Assembly: GCA_027859205.1 (NCBI GenBank)
Contig: JAQIBH010000085.1
Coordinates: forward strand, 1-38,901
Origin: Bacteroidales bacterium
GTDB lineage: Bacteria; Bacteroidota; Bacteroidia; Bacteroidales; UBA12077
DNA length: 38,901 nucleotides
Direction of reading: 5' to 3'
Shown here: piece by piece, positions 19,441 through 28,093 of the stretch
Layout of the letters: every line of letters starts with the position of its first letter
How positions within the stretch are numbered: the stretch's first letter is position 1
Program-made: the position numbers and the translations under genes
Notes under the pieces: model-generated
Databases searched by the model: none
What the model saw: only the letters and a program-made list of their open reading frames with translations
What the model was told of the DNA's origin: nothing

Positions 19441-21786
19441 ATGAAAAACATAATCATTATTCTAGTAATTGTAATAGTTGCAAGTTGTTCTAACAACGAA
19501 GTAAAAATTCCACAGCAATCAAAAATGTACGAATTTGCTTCGCCAGTTTATACTAGTGAAGAAGGGACAGAAATTTATTTAAATGGTTTTTTTAAAAATG
19601 TTGATTTAATTGATTCCGTATATAGCCAGAACTATACAACAGAACTTTCTTTAGATAAAAAATGGCTTGTAATTTCACCAACCGAAAATACCAAATCTGT
19701 TGAAGATTTAACTGTATGGATCAACGGATATAATTATACTATAATTATTTTATTTGATAAAAAAACTGAATACACTTTCCAATTTAATCCAAATGGGAAA
19801 CAATATAAATCGGTACAAATTAAAGGTAATTTTAATTCTTGGACACCTAGCGAAAACTTTATTTTAGAAGATAGTATTTGGAAATACAAAGTAAAACTTG
19901 CTCCCGGAAAATATCATTATCAATTAGCTATTGATGGTAACTGGATATTAGATCCTGGAAATCCAATAAACGAAAGTAATAATATTGGAGGATTTAACTC
20001 TGTTATAAATATACCTGATCCGGGCACTAACGCTCCAAAACTATTAACTAATAAGTATTCAGAAAATCAAATCTCAATTCAATTAACAGGATCTGCAAAT
20101 TCAATAATTGCCCTTTGGGATAATTTTTCAATTCCAACAAATATAATTGATAATAAAATTCAGATCACAATTCCAAAAATTGCTGAAAATCGAAAAAGAT
20201 CATTTATCCGTGTGTGGGCTTGCAACGAAAATGGTTATTCAAATGATATTTTGGTTCCATTAAATAATGGTAAGGTAGTTTCAGATATTTCTGAAATAAA
20301 CAGAACTGACAAACATGCCCAAGTTCTTTATTTCATGTTAGTTGACAGGTTTAATAATGGCAATACAGAAATTGATAATCCTGTAAACGATCCGGAAATT
20401 GCAGATAAAGCAAATTATTACGGTGGAGATATCCAAGGTGTAACAAACAAAGTTAATGACAGCTATTTTAAAGACCTAGGGATAAGCATGATATGGCTTT
20501 CTCCTATAACTCAAAATCCATTAAAAGGTTATATTGAGTATCCGGCACCTCATCGCAAATATTCAGGATATCATGGATATTGGCCAATAACATTAACAAC
20601 TGTTGATCACAGATTTGGTAACTCCGTAGATCTCCATAATTTAGTTAAAGTTACACACGAAAACGATATGAATATCATTCTTGATTATGTTTCAAATCAT
20701 GTTCATGAAGAAAACAATATTTACAAAACGCACCCAGAATGGGCTACAATCCTAAACTTACCTGATGGTAGAAAAAATATAAGAATTTGGGATGAGCACA
20801 GATTAACAACCTGGTTCGATACATTTTTACCATCATTAAATTTTGATATTCCTGAAGTTGAAGAATTAATGTCTGATTCGGCTAAATTTTGGATAGATGA
20901 ATATAACGTTGATGGATTCAGACACGATGCCACCAAACATATTCCTACACCATACTGGAGATCTCTAACAAAAAAACTAAGAGAAGAAAGCAACAAGAAA
21001 TTCATTTTCCAGATTGGAGAAACCTTTGGAAGCAGAGAATTAATCAGAAGTTATGTTGGTACAGATATGTTAGATGGTCAGTTTGATTTTAATTTATATT
21101 TTGACATGAGAAATAACTTTGCTCAAGAATCTGAGCCTTTATCAAACTTAACAGCTTCACTTATTGAAAGTTTAAAATATAACGGGCATCATTCGCTTAT
21201 GGGCAATATTACTGGTAATCACGATTTACCAAGATTTATCACTTTTGCTAGCGGTGCTTTAAAATTTGATGAAGATGATAAAGAAGCTGGATGGAACAGA
21301 GATATTCAGAATAAAGATACCACCGGATATTATAAGCTTTTGCAAGTAACTACTTTTATTAATACAATTCCGGGTATCCCCGTAATTTATTATGGCGACG
21401 AAATTGGAATGCCTGGTGCAGGTGACCCAGACAATAGAAGACCTATGAAATTTGAGAATCTAACGAAGTTTGAAAAGTTAGTAAAGGATAATACTACTAA
21501 AATTGTCAACCTGCGAAGAAATAACTTGGAACTTATTTATGGTGATATTATTATTCTATACTCAGACAAAGAAAGTTTGGTTTATGCCCGAAAGTATTTT
21601 AATGAGACAAGTATTATAGCTTTCAATAAAAGTGATCATGAAAAGGAAATAATAATTGATTTACCTGAATCTTTAAACTATGAAAGTTGGATTTCAAACT
21701 TCAAAAACAGCTATTCTTTACTTGAAGAAAATCAACTAGTATTAAACTTAAAACCTTTCTCATTTGAAATCCTAAACAATAATTAA
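19441..21786 (+). CDS. GH13 alpha-amylase-family lipoprotein with N-terminal CBM48-like domain
   Basis: 781 aa; lipobox VASC-SNNE; 'SVQIKGNFNSWTPSENFILEDSIWKYKVKLAPGKYHYQLAIDG'; GH13 motifs 'LDYVSNHVH', 'VDGFRHDATKHIP', 'IGETFGS', 'GNHDLPR'. Confidence 0.9.
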   Translation: MKNIIIILVIVIVASCSNNEVKIPQQSKMYEFASPVYTSEEGTEIYLNGFFKNVDLIDSVYSQNYTTELSLDKKWLVISPTENTKSVEDLTVWINGYNYTIIILFDKKTEYTFQFNPNGKQYKSVQIKGNFNSWTPSENFILEDSIWKYKVKLAPGKYHYQLAIDGNWILDPGNPINESNNIGGFNSVINIPDPGTNAPKLLTNKYSENQISIQLTGSANSIIALWDNFSIPTNIIDNKIQITIPKIAENRKRSFIRVWACNENGYSNDILVPLNNGKVVSDISEINRTDKHAQVLYFMLVDRFNNGNTEIDNPVNDPEIADKANYYGGDIQGVTNKVNDSYFKDLGISMIWLSPITQNPLKGYIEYPAPHRKYSGYHGYWPITLTTVDHRFGNSVDLHNLVKVTHENDMNIILDYVSNHVHEENNIYKTHPEWATILNLPDGRKNIRIWDEHRLTTWFDTFLPSLNFDIPEVEELMSDSAKFWIDEYNVDGFRHDATKHIPTPYWRSLTKKLREESNKKFIFQIGETFGSRELIRSYVGTDMLDGQFDFNLYFDMRNNFAQESEPLSNLTASLIESLKYNGHHSLMGNITGNHDLPRFITFASGALKFDEDDKEAGWNRDIQNKDTTGYYKLLQVTTFINTIPGIPVIYYGDEIGMPGAGDPDNRRPMKFENLTKFEKLVKDNTTKIVNLRRNNLELIYGDIIILYSDKESLVYARKYFNETSIIAFNKSDHEKEIIIDLPESLNYESWISNFKNSYSLLEENQLVLNLKPFSFEILNNN

Positions 21787-21811
21787 GGAAGGAACTATTT
21801 TAAACCCAAAG

Positions 21812-21842
21812 AAAACGGCCCTTTAGATTTAGGGCCGTTCTT
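21812..21842. terminator. Probable bidirectional terminator between convergent genes
   Basis: AACGGCCCT/AGGGCCGTT stem (21814-21822 / 21831-21839) between the GH13 stop and the pfkA stop. Confidence 0.75.
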
Positions 21843-21867
21843 ATATGGTATCAATTATTTTCAATCT

Positions 21868-22962
21868 TTAATCTCCAAAACTAATTCCTACACCTCTGGC
21901 ATTTCTCATTAGTGCTGTATCTTTAGTTACAAAATTAGGTTCCTGAATTGCTTCTTTTAATGGAACCGAAGTTATATGCGGATGACGGTATGAAACCATT
22001 TCTCCAAATTTACCTTCCATTACCATTTCGAAAGCATGTACTCCAAATTGTGTTGCTAAAACACGATCATAAGCAATAGGAACTCCACCGCGTTGAATGT
22101 GTCCTAATACTGCCTTTCGTATACTATGTTTTACACCTGCCTCTTTTAATTCTTGCACTAATCTTGATGCAGCTCCTGCTATCCTAGCATTTGTATAACC
22201 TACTTCGTCGTTTTTTTCTTCGGAAGTGTTCTTCCCAATTGCACGAGCTCCCTCTGCAATAACAATTATAGTAAATCCCCTATCTCTTATAAAGCGCTCA
22301 TTTATTTTCTTAACCACTATATCTATATCATATGGGATTTCCGGAATAAGACAAATTTCAGCACCACCCGCAACAGCAGCATTCATAGCAATCCACCCGG
22401 CATCACGACCCATAACTTCAAGTACCATTACTCTGTTATGGCTGGCAGCAGTTGTTACTAATTTATCGACAGCTTCGGTTGCAATTTGCACAGCAGTTTG
22501 ATAACCAAAAGTCGTATCAGTTGCCGATAAATCATTATCGATAGTTTTTGGAACACCAATAATATTTAAACCTTTTTCGAATAAAGCCTGCGAAATACGT
22601 TGTGAGCCGTCACCTCCTATATTGATAACCGCATCTACACCCATGTACATCAACTTTCGGATCATTTCTTCAGAACGATCAGCAGTTGTCCATTTACCAT
22701 CTTTATCTTTTACGGGCCATGAAAAAGGACCTCCTCTATTAGTTGTTTCTATTATTGTTCCTCCCTGGAAATGAATTCCGGCAACGGCTTGTTCGTCCAA
22801 AATTTTTATTTCTGTTGGTTCCCATAATATTCCATTAAAAGCTTGAATGCTTCCTATTATTTCCCAGTCGTTCTCTTGAGATGCTCTTTTTACTATTGCC
22901 CTAATAACGGCATTTAAACCAGGACAATCTCCACCGGCAGTTGCAACTAAAACACGTTTCAT
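21868..22962 (-). CDS. pfkA: 6-phosphofructokinase
   Basis: 364 aa; 'VATAGGDCPGLNAVIRAIVK', 'INIGGDGSQRIS', 'GVPKTIDNDLSATDTTFGYQTAV', 'VMGRDAGWIA'. Confidence 0.93.
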   Translation of the reverse strand: MKRVLVATAGGDCPGLNAVIRAIVKRASQENDWEIIGSIQAFNGILWEPTEIKILDEQAVAGIHFQGGTIIETTNRGGPFSWPVKDKDGKWTTADRSEEMIRKLMYMGVDAVINIGGDGSQRISQALFEKGLNIIGVPKTIDNDLSATDTTFGYQTAVQIATEAVDKLVTTAASHNRVMVLEVMGRDAGWIAMNAAVAGGAEICLIPEIPYDIDIVVKKINERFIRDRGFTIIVIAEGARAIGKNTSEEKNDEVGYTNARIAGAASRLVQELKEAGVKHSIRKAVLGHIQRGGVPIAYDRVLATQFGVHAFEMVMEGKFGEMVSYRHPHITSVPLKEAIQEPNFVTKDTALMRNARGVGISFGD

Positions 22963-23171
22963 TTAATTTAATTTTAAATTGATTATTAATTATTTTTCCT
23001 GAGGAAAGAAAACACACAATACTCTTTATTTAGCAAGCAATCTCTTTAGTTTTTTAATGCTATTTTATTATCTTTAAAGAACCAAATTTTCGCAAAGTAA
23101 AAATAATAAAAACCCTTAACTAATCACAATTTTAAACAATTTTTAATCAATAAAAACATAAAAAAATAGAT

Positions 23172-24542
23172 ATGAAAACCCCATTGAAAAAAATCAGTAA
23201 AATATCCTCGATTTTGGGATTAATACTACTCATTATTCTTGTTTCATGTAAACAACAGAATAAGGAAATAACTTTTAAAAAAGTTAATCATCCTGAATGG
23301 ACAAAAAATGCAAATATTTACGAAGTTAATATAAGGCAGTTCACTCCCGAAGGAACTTTTAATGCATTTGCAGAACATTTACCAAGATTAAAAGAATTAG
23401 GAATTGATATATTATGGCTAATGCCTATAAATCCTATAGGAGAGAAAAATATAAAGGGAACTATAGGCAGCTATTATTCTGTTAAAGATTATTATGGAAT
23501 TAATCCAGAATTCGGAACTGAAGAAGATTTTCTAAATCTAATTAATAAAATACATGATTTAGAAATGTTTGTGATAATTGATTGGGTTGCCAATCATTCT
23601 TCTTGGGATAATAATCTAATAGTCAATCATCCAGAATGGTATTCTAAAGATGAAAATGGAGAGATTATTTCTCCAAATGATGACTGGACAGATGTGGCAG
23701 ATTTTAATTTCGAAGTTCCTGAAATGCGAGCATATATGATTGATGCTCTTAAATATTGGGTGAAAGAATTCAATATAGATGGATATCGCTGTGATGTAGT
23801 TTGGGCAACGCCTTTCGATTTCTGGGTTGATGCACGGCATGAACTTGATAAAATTAAACCAGTTTTTATGCTAGCCGAAGCTAATGAACCCGAATTACAC
23901 GATAAGGCGTTTGATATGACTTATGGTTGGGACATGCATCATTTATGGAATGATATTGCGCAAGGTAAACGTAACGTTAACGATCTTGCAAATCAGTTTG
24001 AAAAAGAAAAAGCAAAATACAAATCATCAGACTATAGAATGTATTTTACCAGTAATCATGATGAAAACTCGTGGAAAGGTAGTGTTTTTGAACGTATGGG
24101 AGATGCTGCTGAAACTTTTGCTGTTTTATCATTTACAATGCCGGGAATGCCACTTATATATAACGGTCAAGAAGCATGTATGGATAAACGCTTATTATTC
24201 TTTGATAAAGATTCAATAGATTGGAATATAGAATGTAATTTTGCTGAATTATACGCTCATCTTATAAAATTGAAAAAAGAAAATCCAGCTTTATGGAATG
24301 GTGATTTTGGAGGAGACATGCAAAGGATTAAAACAACATCGGATGATAAAATATTTGTCTTTTCGCGCACAAAAGGTGATGCTCAGGTTATAACAGTTTT
24401 GAATTTATCGCCGGATGAAATAGAATTTGAGATAATTAACCCAACAGACAATACCAAGCTAACAGAGGTATTTACTGGAGAAGAATTTGTAAATAAATAT
24501 AATTTTAAAGCTTGGGATTATAAAATATTCAAAACTGAATAA
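23172..24542 (+). CDS. GH13 alpha-amylase-family lipoprotein
   Basis: 456 aa; lipobox LVSC-KQQN; 'IDWVANHSSWDN', 'IDGYRCDVVWATP', 'MLAEANEPE', 'TSNHDENSW'. Confidence 0.9.
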   Translation: MKTPLKKISKISSILGLILLIILVSCKQQNKEITFKKVNHPEWTKNANIYEVNIRQFTPEGTFNAFAEHLPRLKELGIDILWLMPINPIGEKNIKGTIGSYYSVKDYYGINPEFGTEEDFLNLINKIHDLEMFVIIDWVANHSSWDNNLIVNHPEWYSKDENGEIISPNDDWTDVADFNFEVPEMRAYMIDALKYWVKEFNIDGYRCDVVWATPFDFWVDARHELDKIKPVFMLAEANEPELHDKAFDMTYGWDMHHLWNDIAQGKRNVNDLANQFEKEKAKYKSSDYRMYFTSNHDENSWKGSVFERMGDAAETFAVLSFTMPGMPLIYNGQEACMDKRLLFFDKDSIDWNIECNFAELYAHLIKLKKENPALWNGDFGGDMQRIKTTSDDKIFVFSRTKGDAQVITVLNLSPDEIEFEIINPTDNTKLTEVFTGEEFVNKYNFKAWDYKIFKTE

Positions 24543-24566
24543 AATTTACTTGTATGCAGAAAACTA

Positions 24567-24600
24567 AACATCCGATAAATTAACATTATCGGATGTTTTG
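24567..24600 (+). terminator. Rho-independent terminator
   Basis: AACATCCGATAA/TTATCGGATGTT stem (24567-24578 / 24586-24597) followed by a short T run; lies between convergent genes. Confidence 0.75.
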
Positions 24601-24657
24601 ATTCAGAGACTTTTCAATACCCAACTTATCTATAAGAAACTTATTTTTACTTTTAAG

Positions 24658-25251
24658 TTATTCTTCAATTAAAACTACTGTATTTTTCGATTGCTTTGCT
24701 TCTTGTAAAGCAACTTCAGCTCTTTTTCTAACATTATCTGCCGAATCGTTTTTAAACGAGCTTGTAATTCCCATACTTATAGTAAGGTTAACTTGCTGAT
24801 TATTTAGCTCGAATGCATTATTAGCAATAACCCGTCGTAAACGATTTCCAACTTCCTGTGCCTCCTTAATTCCTATATTATTAAAAATAATAACAAATTC
24901 ATCTCCATTTTTATATCGAAAAAATAAATCTGATTTACGAATAAATCCCTTTGTAATATTTACAAATTCTTGCAATAAAATATCGGCTTTATCATATCCA
25001 TAATTATCATTAAAATTTTTAAACCGATCAATATCTATTAATACAAAAACAAAAGATTTAATAGAAGGATTCTTTAGTATTGATTTTAATTTTGATTTTA
25101 GCTCTCGATGATTATAAATACCAAGATCGTCGGAAAATGCAAGGTTTTTTAAACTTGCTACTCTACGCTTAAATATCCAGTAAGATATTACAAATCCCAG
25201 TGAAATCGATAATAAGATAATTACCAGTCCATATATATTAAAATTTATCAT
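24658..25251 (-). CDS. Membrane-anchored GGDEF-domain-like protein with non-canonical NGDEF motif
   Basis: 197 aa; single N-terminal TM (VIILLSISLGFVISYWIF); 'SFVFVLIDIDRFKNFNDNYGYDKADILLQEF', 'RKSDLFFRYKNGDEFVIIF'. Confidence 0.85.
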   Translation of the reverse strand: MINFNIYGLVIILLSISLGFVISYWIFKRRVASLKNLAFSDDLGIYNHRELKSKLKSILKNPSIKSFVFVLIDIDRFKNFNDNYGYDKADILLQEFVNITKGFIRKSDLFFRYKNGDEFVIIFNNIGIKEAQEVGNRLRRVIANNAFELNNQQVNLTISMGITSSFKNDSADNVRKRAEVALQEAKQSKNTVVLIEE

Positions 25252-25298
25252 TTTATCGATTATTAATTATACTTGATATTTTAAGCATATTAGTAAAA

Positions 25299-28073
25299 CT
25301 AATTTTTCAGTATTTTACCTGTATAAACTATATCGTTAACTATTAATTTATAGAAATAAATACCATTTTGTAATTCTGCAGCATCCAACTCAATACTATT
25401 CTGATTGGTGTTATTTGTTTTAATTTTTAATTGACCTTGAATATCATATATATACAAAACACTATTGTTCGTATTCCCTTCCTTAATTTCAAAAAAGAAT
25501 TTGTCGCTTGATGGATTTGGAAATACATTTATTACAAAATCATTTTGTGCTAATTTATTATGTATTGATGTTGGAAAATTAGGTTGATTCAGTTTAAGAT
25601 CAGTGTAAAACCTATATTCGCCTGCCTCAAGAATTATTGATTGTTCAGTATGAGTCACTGAAAGAGTATCACCTGAATATAATTCAAACCAATTCCCTGT
25701 ATTTGGGAATTGTGCACTTACAAAAGTTGATGTTACATCAAAATTACCAAGTATTACTACATTCATTTCATTACCAAAAAGATTTATTGATTTTGTTTTA
25801 CCCTCTTGATTTATTGTAAAATCATCTGTTTTAAAAACTTCGTACTCCAATTTTAGCTTGTTTAAAGTTTTAAAAATTGTGAATAACCTAAAGCGTTCAT
25901 CCACATTATAATAATTCCAAAGTATGGGTTTATTACAAACTCTGCAATCATCATCTATCGAAATATCATATCCCAATTCCTCAAATTGCCACATCATTTT
26001 AGGACCGGGTATAGGTATAAAAAAGTTTGCAACCAACTCAATTCGTTTGAGAGCAGTAGATAAATCCTTAATGTCATAACTTCCGTAGGAACTACCACTA
26101 TTAAGATTTTTATACATGAGCCTTTCTTCATCATGACTCTCCATATAGCTTACCAGATACGGATTATTCCATCCCCTTTCTAAATACGATCCCCATGAAA
26201 TATCAGAATCATAAGCCATTGAAGCTTCAATATATTGGTAATTTATATTTCCCCAAAGCATCATTCCGTAATCAGATAATTCTATTTCTTCGGTATTTGC
26301 AGCAAAATGTTCAAGAATAACAAAAGCATCAGGATTGACCTCCCAAATTTTATCTGCCATTCTTTTTAATATTGATATTCTGGAGGCATCATAAGCCCAA
26401 CCATCACCAGAAGTATTTGTAAATCCTTTTGTAAAATCAAAACGAAAACCATCGACCTTATAATTTTCTATCCAAAATCGATTAACACTATCAACAAACT
26501 CCTTAGTATAAATACTTTCGTGATCGAAATCATTTCCCCAAGAATAGGATGTATTTGGCGATTGCTCATTATACCACAGATTTTCTGCACTTGGTTGTCC
26601 GTAATCTCCTGCATTGGGATCAAAATACATTCGAACTAATGGTGATTGCCCATAGGAATGATTTAAAACCATATCCATAATAACTGCAATTCCTTTACTA
26701 TGACATGAATCAATAAATTTCTTTAAATCTTCTTTTGATCCATAATATTTATCGGGTGCAAAATAAAAGCTTGGATTATATCCCCAACTTTCATTTCCTT
26801 CGAATTCACTAAATGGCATTAACTCAATTGCACTTATACCTAATGAGTCTAAATAGTTGAGAGTATCAATTAACGTACTATAATCATGTTTTGCTAGAAA
26901 ATCTCTAATAAGTAATTCATAAATAATTAAATTTTCTTTCGCCGGAGCAACAAAATCAGTGCTTTCCCATTCATATTCCGCTTGGTTTGTTTGTAATACC
27001 GAAGCAACATTTGTAGTTTTATCTTCGGGATATGCTAGTAATCCTGGATATGTTTCATCTAATATATATTTATCACTAGGATCGCTTGTTTTTTCGGTAT
27101 ATGGATCTGCAATTCTAATATCGCCATCAATATAATATTGAAAAATATATTCTTCTTGCGGAATTAGGCTTCCTATTGCCAACCAATAATATTCACCACT
27201 GGATGTTTTATTCATCATATAATCTTCATCCAATCGCCAATCGGTAAAATCTCCGATTACAAAAACATATTCTTTGTATGGAGTAAAAAGTACTAAACCT
27301 ACTGAATCTTCCGCTAAATAATTTATTCCCTTAATCCAACCTTCTGGCAATTCAGCCTCGTTAACACTTCCCCTTGCAAAATAATAAACTGAATCTGCGA
27401 CTTGTTCTTCTGTATTTTTTGCATATACTTTAACTTTATGCGACCCGGATGTATTTTCTGTATGTATATAGTTTAAACTTGTACCAGCCAGTTTAGTAAT
27501 TAAAATATCATCAATATACAGTATCATTGAATCTGCATCATTAGATGAAGAAGTTATATTAATTGAATCGCCAGGTACAATAATATAATCATCAATTGGA
27601 GAAGTTATACTGATATTTAATCCTGCTTCGTAAACATCAACCAAAATGTCCCCGTTGTCTGATTCTCGTCCAGTTATGGAGGCATCAGCATTTCGGAATA
27701 CAAATGCAATTTTCAATATGGTATCTGTTTCTGGTACTGCATAAAATTCTCGGATACTTGGTATGATTTCTAATGTGTACAGATTTGCTGATACTTTAGT
27801 TAATTTTGCTTTATCTGTATTTTCAGTCCACCCAGCTATTACGTATTTCCAATCTGTAGATGTTTCACTTAAATTTGTTATTACTCCGGTATGTGCATAT
27901 ATATCACCATCATAATCCATAAGACCCTGATTTCCCAGTGTAGCGTCAAAATAAATTGTAACTGAATCATTGGCTGTAGGAAATTCAGGAATAGTAGTAA
28001 CAACCTGAGAATAAGATAATATTATCCCTGCAATTAAAATGATTATAGTTAAAATCTCTTTTTTTAAGTTCAT
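25299..28073 (-). CDS. Secreted multidomain GH13 alpha-amylase with T9SS-type C-terminal sorting domain
   Basis: 924 aa; signal peptide; Ig-like and CBM48-like N-terminal regions; GH13 motifs 'MDMVLNHSYG', 'VDGFRFDFTKGF', 'VILEHF', 'YMESHDEERL'; C-terminus 'NVFPNPSSDKFFFEI...LYIYDIQGQL...LQNGIYFYKLIVNDIVYTGKILKN' is a type A sorting domain. Confidence 0.9.
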   Translation of the reverse strand: MNLKKEILTIIILIAGIILSYSQVVTTIPEFPTANDSVTIYFDATLGNQGLMDYDGDIYAHTGVITNLSETSTDWKYVIAGWTENTDKAKLTKVSANLYTLEIIPSIREFYAVPETDTILKIAFVFRNADASITGRESDNGDILVDVYEAGLNISITSPIDDYIIVPGDSINITSSSNDADSMILYIDDILITKLAGTSLNYIHTENTSGSHKVKVYAKNTEEQVADSVYYFARGSVNEAELPEGWIKGINYLAEDSVGLVLFTPYKEYVFVIGDFTDWRLDEDYMMNKTSSGEYYWLAIGSLIPQEEYIFQYYIDGDIRIADPYTEKTSDPSDKYILDETYPGLLAYPEDKTTNVASVLQTNQAEYEWESTDFVAPAKENLIIYELLIRDFLAKHDYSTLIDTLNYLDSLGISAIELMPFSEFEGNESWGYNPSFYFAPDKYYGSKEDLKKFIDSCHSKGIAVIMDMVLNHSYGQSPLVRMYFDPNAGDYGQPSAENLWYNEQSPNTSYSWGNDFDHESIYTKEFVDSVNRFWIENYKVDGFRFDFTKGFTNTSGDGWAYDASRISILKRMADKIWEVNPDAFVILEHFAANTEEIELSDYGMMLWGNINYQYIEASMAYDSDISWGSYLERGWNNPYLVSYMESHDEERLMYKNLNSGSSYGSYDIKDLSTALKRIELVANFFIPIPGPKMMWQFEELGYDISIDDDCRVCNKPILWNYYNVDERFRLFTIFKTLNKLKLEYEVFKTDDFTINQEGKTKSINLFGNEMNVVILGNFDVTSTFVSAQFPNTGNWFELYSGDTLSVTHTEQSIILEAGEYRFYTDLKLNQPNFPTSIHNKLAQNDFVINVFPNPSSDKFFFEIKEGNTNNSVLYIYDIQGQLKIKTNNTNQNSIELDAAELQNGIYFYKLIVNDIVYTGKILKN

Positions 28074-28093
28074 GTGAATCCTAAATTAAATTT

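Noticed and set aside
23041-23171. Possible operator for the 23172 GH13 gene (region contains TTTTCGCAAAG)
   Set aside because: Only a half-site-like resemblance; no CAAACGTTTG palindrome, so not included in the putative regulon.
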